A stretch of 64,000 nucleotides of DNA. Source: Dasyornis broadbenti (Eukaryota > Chordata > Aves > Passeriformes > Dasyornithidae). Below are positions 35,836 to 48,540 of this stretch, piece after piece. Position 1 is the first letter of the stretch, and each line of letters opens with the position of its first letter. Both the position numbers and the translations under genes were made by a program. Location of the stretch: the NCBI GenBank assembly GCA_013397935.1, contig VZRN01011464.1, positions 197,331 through 261,330 on the forward strand, written 5' to 3'. The notes beneath the pieces were generated by a model. It made no database searches. It was not told the DNA's origin and saw only the letters and a list, made by a program, of their open reading frames with translations.

Positions 35836-38333
35836 TTCTTTCAGAGGTTGTAAGGGGAAAAAAAGTGAAAACAACTAACTAATGCACAGATTGTGTTTAT
35901 TCTGTGTGATTATACTGTCATGTGAGAGTCATCACCGTAGTTAAAGGTGTAAAGAATCTACATTCAAAAATTAATTTTTACTCTAAAAAAAATGAAAATA
36001 AATGCAACCAGCAAAATTGGTGTACTCACTGCACATCATCTGAATATTGGCATGCAACTCTATTTGCATTATGCAAAACAAAGGCAATCACAGAGGTAAC
36101 AGGTCTCTTATCCTTCAGACTGTGTTCTACTTGGCATAAATCACAGCGTATTTTTAATGTTTAGAGACAAAGATCTCTCAAGCAATGTTCATTTGTTATA
36201 ATATAAAAGAGAAAAATCAAAATGATTACTTTTATTTTAGCCTTTATTCTGCTATGATGCCCACTAAGTGCCAATTAAAAACCATTCTGAGTAGAGAGTG
36301 TGAAAAGACATTCAGTTCTTCAATATATTAATTTGGATCAATCAGTAACAGTCAAGACTATTACTTGAATGAAAATCCCTGCTTTGACAGCTTATTGCCA
36401 AATAGAGCAAATATGTGAAAAGGCTGAGAATAAGATTGAAAAATTAACCCCTCTACAGGTACTGGAGCTTGGATCCACCTTTTTTTTTCTTCCACTGTCA
36501 TCTCCTCAGTTATTCTTGCTTTTTGCTTTTCTGAAGAAGCTTCCCTAGCACTCTCAAGGTTGAAACACTTTAGGACTTACCATATACAAGCAGTATTTTT
36601 TCCAGGAATTAATCAGTCAAAGAGAGTAGGTCTCGTGACTACTTCCAGTCTTTTTAATATTAAGCCATATAGGGCTCAAAAAGAAAAAAAAGAAAAATAT
36701 CCTGCAGAAAATGCTGCTTTTTTGGTAATCAGATAAATTTGCAGAAATGTATCATACTGATGAAAAAATTAGTGTCAAAGGGAAGTCTTGAGATTTTCTC
36801 ATTCATATCGCTAGTGTTAAAATATTTAACTTCACTAATGTCAAAATATTTTCTTTCACATTTATTATTTCATATTCATAAGCATGTCTTCAAATTCATC
36901 AAAATTTTTTACTCGAACAGATCCTTTTTATTGCAAATCTCAATTTGTTGCAATTCCAAAAAATATTTCAGTTTAAGCTTTACATTCTAATTTGTACCAA
37001 AAAGAGATACAAAACCAGAAGCTTGAGTTTTTTACTTCCTTTATATACCATCAATTCATGCAGAGAAAAATATTTGGAAAAATATAAATTTAAATTTTTT
37101 TATCAGCTTTCACCTGGAAGAGACATAGCCTTGCCTTCATTCTCATGTCACCTTTCCCTGTACTCAAATTCCACCACTGAGTGAATTTGTAGATGTAACA
37201 GAAAGTCTTGTTATTCAGCAGTCCCAACTTTTAGGATTTGTCTAGCTGCCTAAGATAGCAGTGTACCTATGCCTCTGGGGTTTCTAAACAATTGTCTCTT
37301 TCACAGCAAACTACACTTAGACACAATTTGCTAGAGAGGGACTAACACCATTCCTTTGACTATAACAGGCAAGGGTTTTGATGTCATTCCAGGAAACCTT
37401 GCCACTGACAGATTGCTCATAGTTCTGGGAATAGAGTTCAGCTTCAGTACAGTGGATTTTCCAATACCTTAATGAAATTCCTGGAAGTGCCTTTTTAACA
37501 TAGAAACACTTAATGGGACAAGACAAAACCAAGAAAATTCGAGTAACATAACTGAAAGATACATGATTTTTCCAAGGGCCTCAAAGTTCAAGGACATAAT
37601 ACTGAGAATGCCAATAGCCTGTCTCTACATCACTAGCTTGTCTTCTGAATGGAAAAATGTATCTGAAAACTACAGCATTACAAACTCAACTATCAGTCAC
37701 AAAAATATTCAAGGAAATAACTTAGGTTTTCTACTATTAGCATTGCCTAAGCATTTGCACACTGCAAAGATTTATGTGATGCATCCTCACTACATATCAG
37801 TTAATTTAACTTATAAATTAACAAATTTCTGCTTCATTATTTTGCTTTTGGGGACCTACAGCACAATGAAGCACTATGCACTGGTGTCCCATTAAAGCAT
37901 TTATGATTAGTGGTATTCACTCTTCACAGCACATGTATCTCTTACATATTAGAGACTACTGAAATCCATATCACCATGAGAGCTGCAGAAAAGTGAGAGA
38001 TTTGTCACAGGGCTCTGTGGATACTGACCGGTAACAGTTTGTGGTGACAACTCAATTAGAAGCACCTTAAGGATGGGTACAAGTTTATCTCTTGCTTGGA
38101 AGATACAGAGAAATACCTATGTTACAGTCCCACCAAGGTTTAAGGGTCATAGATGCTCAGCATCTCCAAATATAAGTAATTACAGGCATAGTCTGGAAAA
38201 TGCCACCAGGCACTGAGACAATTTTATTCACTCACTGATAACTAAATTAGATTTTGGTGTTGAGCATGGACATTCTCATCTAAGCCTTATCAAGATTAGG
38301 TCAAGGGTTATCTTTTATGCATACTGCAAAGAA
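35836..38333. other. Unique AT-rich sequence
   Basis: No gene or named repeat is seen. The largest frame is 110 codons (37563-37895). It has no recognised domain and its composition is ordinary for this region. Confidence 0.6.
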
Positions 38334-38391
38334 AAGATTTGAACCAGTGTCTCTGAGATCTGAAGAAAGTGACTTCACACTGCTAGATCAG
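38334..38391 (-). repeat. Ancient SINE-like relic (MIR/CORE-SINE type), minus strand
   Basis: The text 'gatttgaaccagtgtctctga' followed by 'cacactgctagatca' resembles the tRNA-related head of MIR-type SINEs in antisense orientation (gatttgaacc...gtctcc...ctaacca). It is short and diverged, so the family is uncertain. Confidence 0.4.
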
Positions 38392-39090
38392 ACATCCTAA
38401 CAATGTTTACATACTGAATAGTTTTACCATGGCAAAATGCCGGCTGTCACCTGAAACATATTTTCACTGAAGAATTCTGAAAAAATCAGGCATCTATATA
38501 GCCAGTGACATGCTCACAGATGGAGAGAAAGAGTGCTGTGTGCAATTTACTGCTGTCATAAGGTATGGTGCAAAGAGAACTATTAAGGGAACCATCACAA
38601 AGAAGTCTGAAGAAGAGAACATAAACATCTTGCAGATTGCCCTCAAAAAGCCTTAAGTGGGTCCCAACCACAAGGTTAAACTCAGAAGAGGAGTCAATTG
38701 TGGTAGGAACTTTTTGTCTCAGAAAACATACATCTCCTTGGAAGATATTACAGATATTTTTATCTTCCTGTTCAGGGAGTGGGTAAGATAAGACAGGCAG
38801 ACTTACACAAAAGGCAAACATGAAGAGCTGTGACAGATAGCCCAGTCCTTATAGTTTGTGTTCTTTTAATTCATGATACAAAAAAGATATTTTACTTTTA
38901 TTCTGTCCATCTAAAAATATGGTGAACATTATTTGACACTTACATAGCATAAGAATTTCAAAATCTTTGTATTTTGTTATTTTTATAGCATAAGTTCTTT
39001 TATGTATATGTCTAAAGTTCAATTTGTGCTACTCTTTAGAGGCACCCACAGAAATGACCCATTTGGTGGGGTAGGAGGCCAGGAATATTA

Positions 39091-39180
39091 GCTGAGACAA
39101 AGGCTAATAGTTTTGCCAAATGAAGAGCCCTGAGACATTCAGTCACAGAGATGGGAAGTGAAAGCCAGATTCTGATACCA
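39091..39180 (-). repeat. Ancient SINE-like relic (MIR/CORE-SINE type), minus strand
   Basis: The order 'ctgagacaaaggctaa', 'ttttgcc', 'attcagtcacagagatgggaa', 'ccagattctgatacc' matches the antisense core of MIR-type SINEs (ctgaggc...taagtgacttgccc...cacacag...gctgggat...ccag). Divergence is high. Confidence 0.5.
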
Positions 39181-39579
39181 AGACACGATCAATAGTCCAT
39201 AGTCAATGGAAATTGTTGAATGGTATATTTCTTCTAGAAAGGCCATTTGTGAAACATCACAATGGCTCCTTTTATCAGCTGTTTAGAAAGAAACAGACAT
39301 TTACCTTCTACAAAGTGCCCCAAACACTGCCTACTTATTCTTACTGCATTAGCTCACATTTAGAACTTCCTCTTTCAGTCATAGTAATTGCAGAAGGTTC
39401 TTTTGTTTGTTTTCCAGTCCTGTTAATAAGCCAAGGCAAAAAATCTATTGGGAAATTTTAAGGACAAATGAAATGGGTGAAGACCTTCTCCAGCAGTACT
39501 TCATATTAGTTTTCACACTGTCTCCCCAGCTCTAGCTCTAAGTAGAGCTTTGTTGAATTCTGTTTATATATATAATTTT

Positions 39580-39995
39580 ATTGAGCCTGGAATTCAGCAA
39601 AAATCTGATGAAACCTGTTTGCTTATAAGAAGCAAAGTCAATGCTTTTATACCTAATCTGGTATTTTATATAGTCAGAGGAATCTTTAAAATATGTATTA
39701 AAGTTGTTTTTTTCTGTTTAGGCTGAAAGAAGTAAAAGAATGTTCATGAATAGATAATTAAATGTAGGGACTATAGTAATTTTAATTATATTTATTTTGC
39801 TAATCAGAGACATTGGGGGTTGCATCCATTTATTGAGAGCTTGACAGGTTTTATTTAAGAGCATTTTATAATTAAGATCATATATTAAGTCCTTGCTTGC
39901 AATAATAAATATTCCTAGGTAATTTAGCATGGAAAGAAAGGTCTGTTACACAGCTGAAAGTAGACAGAGCATATTCTGGAGGACTGATTTTGTAA
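39580..39995 (-). mobile_element. L1-clade LINE ORF2 fragment (region after the RT domain), minus strand
   Basis: The minus strand encodes, in one frame from 39930 downward, YLGI, then DL..xNY..LL, LNKW, a P, INIIK, I-x-P, Y-x-F, and after one in-frame stop (39718-39720) an IRYKSI stretch (about 39640) and a G-F pair. These motifs and the spacings between them equal those of the ORF2 region after the RT domain in vertebrate L1 elements, over about 115 codons without an indel. CR1 lacks this pattern. Upstream, a probable frameshift near 39930 joins a short PFFP stretch. The copy is broken (stop, frameshift, both ends missing). A plus-strand CR1 starts about 50 bases beyond its 5' side. Confidence 0.8.
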
Positions 39996-40043
39996 AGGAC
40001 AAGCTCCATGCAATAAAATCTAAGGTTTAAAGGCAAAATCTTT

Positions 40044-40412
40044 AGCCTGGAGAAAAGGAGGCTCGAGGGGGGACCTTATCACTCACTACAACTGCCTGAA
40101 AGGAGGTTGTAGCCAGGTGGGGGTCGGCCTCTTCTCGCAGGCAACAAATTACAGGACAAGAGGACATAGTCTTAAAGCTGTGCCAGGGGAGGTGTAGGTT
40201 GGACATCAGGAAGAATTTCTTCACAGAAAGGGTGATTAGACTTTGGAATGGACTGCCCAGGGAGGCAGTAGAGTTATTGTCCCTGGAAGAGTTTAAGAAA
40301 AGACTGCACATGGCACTCAGTGCCATGGTCTGGTTGACAAGATGGTGTTAGGTCATAGATTGGACTCAATGATCTCAGAGGTTCTAAACTAATTGATTCT
40401 GCAATTCTTTGA
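40044..40412 (+). mobile_element. CR1 LINE 3' region, plus strand
   Basis: A nearly continuous match to the last 370 bases of avian CR1: 'agcctggagaaaaggaggct' at the left, 'acctgaaaggaggttgt'-like, 'gtcggcctcttctc', 'ggacatcaggaagaatttctt', 'ctgcccagggaggcag', 'tggtgttaggtcatag' and the octamer-like tail 'gattctgcaattcttt'. It is 5'-truncated at 40044. Indels are few, so it is younger than the other CR1 relics here. It shares its subfamily with 15393-15520. Frames on the minus strand within it are shadows. Confidence 0.96.
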
Positions 40413-43310
40413 GGAAAAAATCTTAGTTTAGCATTTTGGATTGGAGAAACAGAGGACAAGAAAAATCTTCCCTCTATTATTTTGATCCAAATTAATATTA
40501 ATTTTCTTCATTTTGCAATCTGTTTATAAAAGTCTAGCAGCTTCTAGAATATAAAGGAAAGTTAATAATTTCTTCAGGAAAAAAAAAGGTATATTTTTTT
40601 CTGATGTCCTGCCTTGCCACTCACTCAGAAATTTGACAACAGCCGACAAAGTCAGTGATGCAGAAATGCCCAATTCAGATTTTTGGAGGATAGAAATATT
40701 CATGCAGATAATCCAAACTTGTTTTAATTTTGGAGTAATAGTCTATTATTGCCCACAGCCACATTGCATATCTTTATAGAAATAAAGTGTTTAATTTTTT
40801 AAATTACAGTAATACCATTACAGAATGAAATTTCACACCTCAAATATTTCCTCTTTCTTCTTCCTGGCTCCTTCCTTAGATATTGCCAGCACACGGGATG
40901 ATGTTAATGGCCGTAGAAAAATGAAGCAATCCTAGTAGGATTGAACCCCACTTTACTGAATCATAGTCACACTTAACAAACCAGTTGGCACAGAGATTAC
41001 AGCAGTGGAATCTATCCTAAGGTGTGAGGGGACACCCAGCTCTTTCTGAGAACTATATAACTGCTTTAAATTATAGCTTTGATGATAAAAGTCTGGAATG
41101 TAACTCACTAGATTGTTCTCCCAGTACCCTTATCAAACAACTAAGATAGCTCACATTCCTGATTCTTAAGCTGAAAAACTGGACTGCAAAGAGGGTGTTC
41201 CACTGTCTTTGTCTTTGGGGTATTTTTAAATACTAAAACCCCTTTGTATTTTGGAAATGGAAGTTTTATCTATTACAACTTTGTATTTATCAAAGTGCTA
41301 TTGTGTGAATTTTTTAAGGCAGGTAGGTAATACATATTGCCACTTGTCTGGTACTTGCATCTCTGTGCCATGAAAGTAGATATGCTTAAGTCATCAACAG
41401 TTTGAAAATAGCTAGGCACAGATGTTGACATACAATATGAATGTTAAAATACCAACAATAGTATTTCAAGGAGCAGCAGTAGCCAAGTGTCATCCTAACA
41501 TTTTTAGTTGCTGTCCTTGAATGATATTTTTGTACTTTGTTCACACCAGAGACCTTTCCAGCTGATTGCTTTCACCCTACCCCAAACACAGCACTCCATA
41601 AGATGTACCACTGGAAAATGAAATGGCGATATAAACCCTAATATGCTCACTCCTAGATAGAGTAGTGCTCTGGGTATACAAACATGTCTTTCTAGCACAG
41701 ATTTGAGGCTAATTAAATATCAGCTGTGTTGTAAAACATTTGAGATCATTCTGCCTTTAAGTGTTATCAAGACTTTTTAAAGCTCTCAAAGTGACACTAA
41801 ACAGAGGAACGATCAGTTTAAGACTGATCTCTTTTTTTAACTGAGGTCTCCAGGTTATTCAAATTTTAGAAAGAAGGTACACCTTTTTGGAACACAATTT
41901 ACAGCTGTCCAGCTTTAATTGGCAAATTCTACTAAGATGAAAGTAGCAGAGTGGTGAACAAGCACCAGAATAGAAGTAGTAGCTGCTGGAGCCTTGATAA
42001 ATGTTGAAAACAGCTAATTATTAGGAGTTCTTAAAAAACTTGTAGATCTTCATACATGCTGTGAAAGGAAGCATTTTGCTAAGACTCCAACGAATCTTTT
42101 GCAGAGCATGTGGAATGAAACTTATAACTTGATAGTAATGCACACACATAAATTCTTTAGCATGATTATTTTCATGGAAGATTAATAATTACAGATAAAT
42201 GTATAGCTTTAATATTGCCCTTCGCTTGAGATTTGTTTAATAAAAACACAGATCATTGTGAGGATAAAAAACCAAATATTTAACACTAACTTTAAGGGGT
42301 ATTTTTCCACGGTGATATTACTAATGGGAATAATGCCTGAGAGAGTTTTCACACATCATATGGCCTATCAGGAGTCTGAAAATGCTTCAGACTGTTAAAT
42401 TTTTTTTAATATATGCCTATATCTTAAGAAACAAAACAAAACAAAAAAACAGAACAGAAAGGTAAATTTAATTGTTGAGAAATATTATAATTCTTTTCTG
42501 GCTCTTTTTAGAATTTTTTTAGTAGAAGGACTTTTAAAAACATATCTTATATAACAGTGTTTGGACATATCAAAACATTGATTTTAAAATGGAATTCAGA
42601 TTACTGTGAAGGCATTATATAACAATTTCAGTCTCTGCTTTTACATTTTCACATTCTTTAATGCTCTGCCCACTTATCTCTTTTTATTTATTTAGCAGAT
42701 GAAGGCCCTGGATGTCATTGTCCATCAAAAGTCACAGTGTTTCTGAGAGCAGAAAGGCAGTCTTCTAAAACAACTCTAAGTCATATGTTTTAATCTTGTA
42801 GAACAATTAATATTTTACCGGATATTACTATGATAGAAGCAATACAATTCAATAGAATTTTCTTAATTACTTTGCAATTTTTTGCATTTTGAATTATACT
42901 AAGCTTCTGAAACAGTAGAAGAACAGTAGTCTTCTGTATAAGACTAACATTCTATTTACATATCATTATAATCAGTGCTGTTTCCTTCTTTAACATCCAA
43001 CTTCTTATTAGGCTGAAACATTGTTCAGATTTCATGCTTCTTACCATAACTTTGCTTTATGAGGTTTATCAGGGCTCAAAATAATAAAGTAAATCAACCT
43101 CCAATACTGAACTGTGATATTGTAAAAATTTAATAACTTTCCTTTGTATTTTTGTTTAAACAAAAAGGAGACAAAAAAATCCATGTTACCCCAAAATTCT
43201 GAAAAAGTACAAAATTGGCATATGTTCATTTCACTACTTCCACACTTTAAGGAAGCTCCATAAGTGAAAAACTGTCAAGTACTTTATTAATTTTTTGTAG
43301 TATTTATGTG
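40413..43310. other. Unique AT-rich sequence
   Basis: No gene or named transposon is seen. A short A-rich (AAAAC)n-like run lies at 42428-42450. Confidence 0.6.
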
Positions 43311-43407
43311 TGAAGCACACCATGATATTAATTTGAGGGAAATTACCTGTTTCATATATTTATGTTTCATAGGTACATGATGACACATCACAATGTGGTG
43401 TGCTTCA
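43311..43407. repeat. Inverted repeat with perfect 12-bp arms
   Basis: TGAAGCACACCA (43311-43322) and TGGTGTGCTTCA (43396-43407) are exact reverse complements separated by 73 bases. If transcribed, further G-U pairs extend the stem by about two bases inward and about four outward. No open frame or known element encloses it. Confidence 0.8.
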
Positions 43408-43500
43408 TGTGCCATAGGCAGGTTGAAGCCAATGAACATTTGAGTCACACATTGCAAAATTATACATTTTAATCTCTTTCCAATAAGAAGGCAATTCTAT

Positions 43501-43566
43501 TTAACACCGCTATAAACTTCGTACCAGATTAATCCGGGATTTATCACATTATCGCATTTATCACAT
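43501..43566. promoter_or_regulatory. CpG-retaining cluster of GATA-type and TAATCC motifs (candidate regulatory element)
   Basis: Four CpG dinucleotides lie within about 50 bases in a strongly CpG-poor region. Three TTATC words (reverse of GATAA) start at 43541, 43549 and 43558, and TTAATCC, an OTX-type homeodomain word, is at 43529-43535. The regulatory role is inferred only from motif density. Confidence 0.25.
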
Positions 43567-44002
43567 ACAGCAAAACTGAAATCCAGCTCAGGTAAAGAGA
43601 ACCACTTGCATGGATGAAGGTTTTTCTCAAGATGTAATGCTAGAGAAACTTTATATGCTCCATCATGGCTGGTGTTATTCCATGTCCAATGTTAAATGCA
43701 TGCAATGTTCTAAGGCTGGAATTACTGTCCCTTCAGTACCCTTCTTTGGCTTGACTGATACACTAGGCACAAAAGAAAAGCTAAAGCTCTTCCATGGACA
43801 ATTAACTATATCTCTCTGCTTTCCATGTTACAGTAGCTATGATACTTTGCAGTGTCCAAACATCCTCAGGAAGTTACCATTTTGCCTTTCAATGAACAAT
43901 TGAGCTTATTATTTTTAACTCATTCTCATACTGAAATTGATTTCTGACCATTAGGTCATTAATTCTGAAGTCAGTCCAGACAGATACAAGTATTTTTGCA
44001 AC

Positions 44003-44192
44003 TTCTTTACAGCTAAAGAAACTGAGCTTAAGGCTCAGCTTAAGGTGAACAGCATGAATTGCAGAGATACTGCTACTCAGATATTACATTAACTAAAACC
44101 AATGGAAAATTTAAGTGCAACTTCTGAAAGGCCATAAGTGAGTGGCCTAAGGCTACAGAAACAATCATTGTTTGAGTTGGGTTTAGAGCATC
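44003..44192 (-). repeat. Interrupted ancient SINE-like relic (MIR type), minus strand
   Basis: 'tttacagctaaagaaactgag' (44007-44026) and 'taagtgagtggcctaaggctaca' with 'tgagttgggtttaga' (44135-44188) are two consecutive parts of the antisense MIR-type core, separated by roughly 100 unrelated bases. This suggests an old copy with an internal insertion. The call is tentative. Confidence 0.4.
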
Positions 44193-47100
44193 TTTGCTCA
44201 CAGAAAGACAAAACCTCTATATATATTCTCTCGGGAAATCTTATATCACTGAACAATGGGTGTGTGCAATTCCTCATGTTTTATAAAAGACAAAACAGAA
44301 AACCACGAAAGGACAAGTCATATGTCTTAGTTTACCCATTGTCAAGGGAAATAGTAAAGTGATGATATTCAGCAAGTTTGTGCAGTGGCTATCTTCATAA
44401 CACAAATCTGCATTCCTTCCTCATAGGGCTTGAAATGAGTTAAAAATTATATGAAATCTTTATTAAATGTTTCCTTGTTAATCTATCATTTTACTTTAAA
44501 CATTCCCCTAATGCAGTCATATCCTATTAGTAACCAACTACCCTCATTAATTCAATGGAAAAAGAGTTTTATCATATTGACAATCTTTTTATTGAATTAG
44601 TGGAGATGATTAATGGTAGTGTAATTCAATGGAAGCAGATGCTTAAATGTTGGTTAGGCATCCTAGCCTTGCAGAGGAACTTACTGTTTAAAATCATATT
44701 TGTCATTGACAATAAAACAGCTCAAACATTGACGATTCTTGTAGTTGTCCATAGATGAGACACGGTACTTTTTACCTTTATATGCTGCAACATATTTTAT
44801 TATACACACAGGAGAAAAGTGCAACAAAACATAAAGAAGTTCACCCATTAAAATGCTCTCTTTTGTCCCTGAGGATTTTCAATGATTTTTGGTGTCTGCT
44901 CAAGGATAGAGGCTATATCTTGGATAAGAGCAGTGGTGCAATGAAGCAGCTTCATTCAGCTACATAGCCATTTGTTCCATTTTCAAGGGAGGTGTGATAA
45001 AAAGCCTGTAGACACATATTTGTTTAGCAGTTATGTTTGGGGACATGGAGAATTTTTGCTTGTATTCGTCAGTAGCTAGGTCACAAGCATAGGTAATTTT
45101 GTGTATCAAGGAATAGGCTCTTCAGCTGAAAGCTAAAAGACTTTTTTCCCCTCAAACATGTTACAAATGTTTCAACAAATTCAGTAATAATTTTCCCCAT
45201 GGTTATTATAAAGAATATAAAAATTTCATGAGTAGAAATTAATAACAGCTCATTTGAATCCTGACAATATACACTTATTTAAATCTTGCTCCCATTTCAC
45301 ACCCCCCAAAAAAGACTAGATACAAAATCAAAAATTAGCTTGATGCTAATGTTAGGCTTTAATATAAATTAATATGTTTAAAGCCACTTAGAAATGAGTA
45401 AATACAGTGTGTTAAAAATAAAACACAAAACCAAAATAAAATAGAAAAAGAAAAGCAAACAGCAAATGTAAGCAAAAAAAAACCACTGCCCTTTTAATTT
45501 GTATTTGTTACTCTCGATTTCTTTGCTATCATAAAAGGGACTGTTTATGCCCTATTTGATCCTCACCTTTCAGTGGCTTTAATAACATAACATTGATGAG
45601 TGTGGCATCAAATCTTACTTATTTTTGCAACAGGGTGACTAGAAAGCAGGGTTTCCCTCAACTGTACTGTTATGTTTTCAATGGAAAATTTTACATATAT
45701 GCCCATATTTTACACCTTTATTTTGGCAACGCATTTCCCTCCCACATTTGTAGTATCTTCAGTGGTTAGAGCACTCAATATTTTCTTCCAAAACCAGCAG
45801 ACATAAATTTGATTGCAAGAACAGTAAAACTGAGCACCATGTCTAGAAAACACCTGGCACTTGCCTTTTGCCATTCCCATTTACAGTTCTGGATCTGTTC
45901 ACTGCTGTCTGCTTTCCAGCTCTTTGGCATGTCTAGGGAATTAGACTTGTCAGATTTGTCTGAATCAAGCCTCTACCACACTAGTTTCATCCCCTGGGTC
46001 TTGTAGGCTTCTCTGAAAAGGATCCATTCTCCTCTCACTTTGTAAGCTGAGCAACCCACATTTCTAGTGAGATATGTGACTGCAAATCCCGACTGACATT
46101 ATCAAAAGCAGGTGACTCTAAAGTTTGTCTAGTGATGGGCAAGGCTCATCTAGTTAGAATAGGACAGTATTAAAGTACAAGGCACTTGGGGCTTCTCTAA
46201 AAATTACTGTGATCCTGAGGGTTTATTTTTTGCAGTATACAGTCACTTAGACCTGTACAAAGAGATTCCAAAATATGATCTTTCTTATCTGATAGATTTA
46301 GATATATAATACACACAATGTTGGAAGTGGGCCCTAAACTTCACTTCTTTCCCAGTTTTTCAAGCTCTGACTGCAGTGATACATGGCAATTAGCTAGTAA
46401 CATTACTAAAAGGCCCAAATTTTTCCCCATATTCTGTGTGACTTTATTCATCTCGCTCAACTTCAGGTGCTGATGAGCTGAAAGTTGCTAATTGCAGTGG
46501 AGAGTGAGGGTAGAAGTGGCTGTTGGCAATGGATTCCCAGAACATGACACAGGGCCATTTCCTAATTCACTTGAGATTCCTTCCTTCCATTTCATAGAGG
46601 CAGTTATTCGCAGATTCATGGTAATAACCTGCATAAGTTTTGAAATCTAATTATGTATTTAAAAAACAGAGCAGCAGAAGATATTTCATCTGGAACTAAA
46701 ATCATTGAATCATAGCTCCAGAGCAACCAGATAGCCTTTGTACAAGCAACGTAGAGTCCAGTCGGTAGAGTCACTGTAAATATTTTATCTCCTTTAAAAA
46801 AAAAAAAAAAAACCAAAAAAAACCAGAGTTTCATGCTGCGTAACATTTCATATTTCCTAATTTATACGGAGGGAAGCCAGATGAACCAAAAATATTTCCT
46901 CAGCTAAACTAGATTAATATGAAAGAAAAATTATTTAAAAATGAGTATGACTATACTTAAAAAGAAATTAGAAGTGTATTTTTTGGATATTTTAATGTAC
47001 AAAGAATTTTCTAATCAAGCAAATACATAACTACATGCTTAAGACTTCACATAGTGAGCTGAAAAGGTCAGTATATTATATTAATGGTTTTGGTGACCTA

Positions 47101-48029
47101 GAAATATGTTTTCTTGATACTGACCTGTGATTTTCATAGTTCATCCCAAATCAGATTAGTCTTTTCTGTAACACCAGGTGGTATCAATTATGCAGTTACA
47201 AAACTTTTATAGAACCTTTACAGTGTGTTACTTACTCCGTCTTATAAAAAACCCCACATTTTGTGATGTGTAATTTCACTGCTTTAAGCAAGTTGATTAA
47301 AAATTCTGTGAACAGAAAAGACTCAAAAATTTCAGAATTCTATTAAATACTTCTTATATTTGTTTGTTTTTTAATGGCACTGAATCTTCTACAGAGATTT
47401 TTCACAGTCAGTTTTGACCTTTGAACTGTTATGCACATCTCGTATTGTGTAAACAAAAGGCCAGTCAAAGTGGAAGACAAACAGTCTTGCATTATTTGCT
47501 TCAAAAATCTGCACATCTCTTTTTGAACCTGCATAATGCAGCACAGATAACAAAGAGGCATAATGAAGCACAGTATTCTACTACTGCATGCCTTTGTTGG
47601 TAGATCTATCTTGGGACTTCATTAGTATGTGACTCTTTTGCAGTCAGTGAATGTACATCTCGGAGTGTTATAACTCTCTGAAAAAATAGGTAAGAGCTGA
47701 ATATTGTTCTTTTTTTCCACATACTTGGCAGTGGCAACAGAGCTAAATTCAAATTGGTCCTTGTTGATCCCCAGTCAATAGGATTAAAAAACCTTCTAAA
47801 AATAGCTTCCTATGAGATGCATACACATAAGGTAACTAATGTAATACGACTTACACCCACTCAGTGACAATTTTCATAGCCTTTACTAGACAAAATTGCA
47901 TGGACAAGAAGAATAAGATACGATATCATTAGGAGAAATTACCATATGTTCTCATGACTAGAATAAGTCACCCTTTCATAGCCCCTCTCCCAAATTTAAA
48001 ATATGGAAGAAAAACAAATCATGGACTTG
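44193..48029. other. Unique AT-rich sequence
   Basis: No gene is recognised. A run of 17 A lies at 46796-46812. All reading frames are below 80 codons. A motif resembling the MIR head at 45761-45780 was considered too short to call. Confidence 0.6.
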
Positions 48030-48540
48030 CAGAATAGAATCATAAACTAACAGAGTGAGAATTATAGACTAACAGAGTGATTTAGACGAGGTGTCAAATC
48101 CAGCCCTTCCTCCCCTCTGTCCCCAGACTCAAGGGAAAGTCAACTTATATCACATAGCCAGGCTTTGCCCAGTCACTTGAGCATCTCTAAGCATGCAGAA
48201 TCTCTGTGCAACTGTTCCTGTATTTGGCCCCTGATGGTGATCTTTCTTTTCTTAATATTTACAGAATTTCTTTTTTCGTAACTGGTGACCACAGTTTTTT
48301 TGTCCTTTCTCTACGCATATGCAAGATGCCTCATCTCCTCTACAACCTTTCTTTAAGTGACTATGGAGAACACTATGTTCACGTTCAGTCTTTTATTCTC
48401 CAGGGTTACCTAAATAAGTGGACTTCAGCTTCTGTGCTGTGTGATCCATCCCCCTGACCACCTTGGTGGTATGTGGGGGACTGACTTCAGTAAGGAGAGT
48501 CTTACTTGTACTGGGGAGCCCAAAACTAGAATACAAATAT
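48030..48540 (-). mobile_element. Old CR1 LINE 3' region, minus strand
   Basis: Antisense CR1 landmarks appear in correct order: the tail-like 'agaatagaatcata' (48032), 'agcatctctaagcatg' (48180), 'cttaatatttacagaatttct' (48252), 'ttctccaggg' (48396), 'ccctgaccaccttggtgg' (48451) and 'cttgtactggggagcccaaaact' (48505). Divergence is far higher than in the copy at 11625-12236, so this insertion is older and of another subfamily. A 22-bp imperfect duplication (CTAACAGAGTGA at 48046 and 48070) lies at its 3' end. Confidence 0.8.

Noticed and set aside
37563..37895. 110-codon frame on the plus strand
   Set aside because: Same chance argument; composition is ordinary for AT-rich intergenic DNA and no motif is recognised.
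38486..38821. Longest frame in the window (111 codons, minus strand) with a hydrophobic start
   Set aside because: With stop codons at roughly 6-7 percent of triplets in this composition, a few frames of this length are expected by chance in 64 kb on six frames. No domain, splice sites or conservation evidence is visible.
45761..45780. 'cagtggttagagcactcaa' resembling the head of a MIR-type SINE
   Set aside because: Too short, and the following bases do not continue the pattern.
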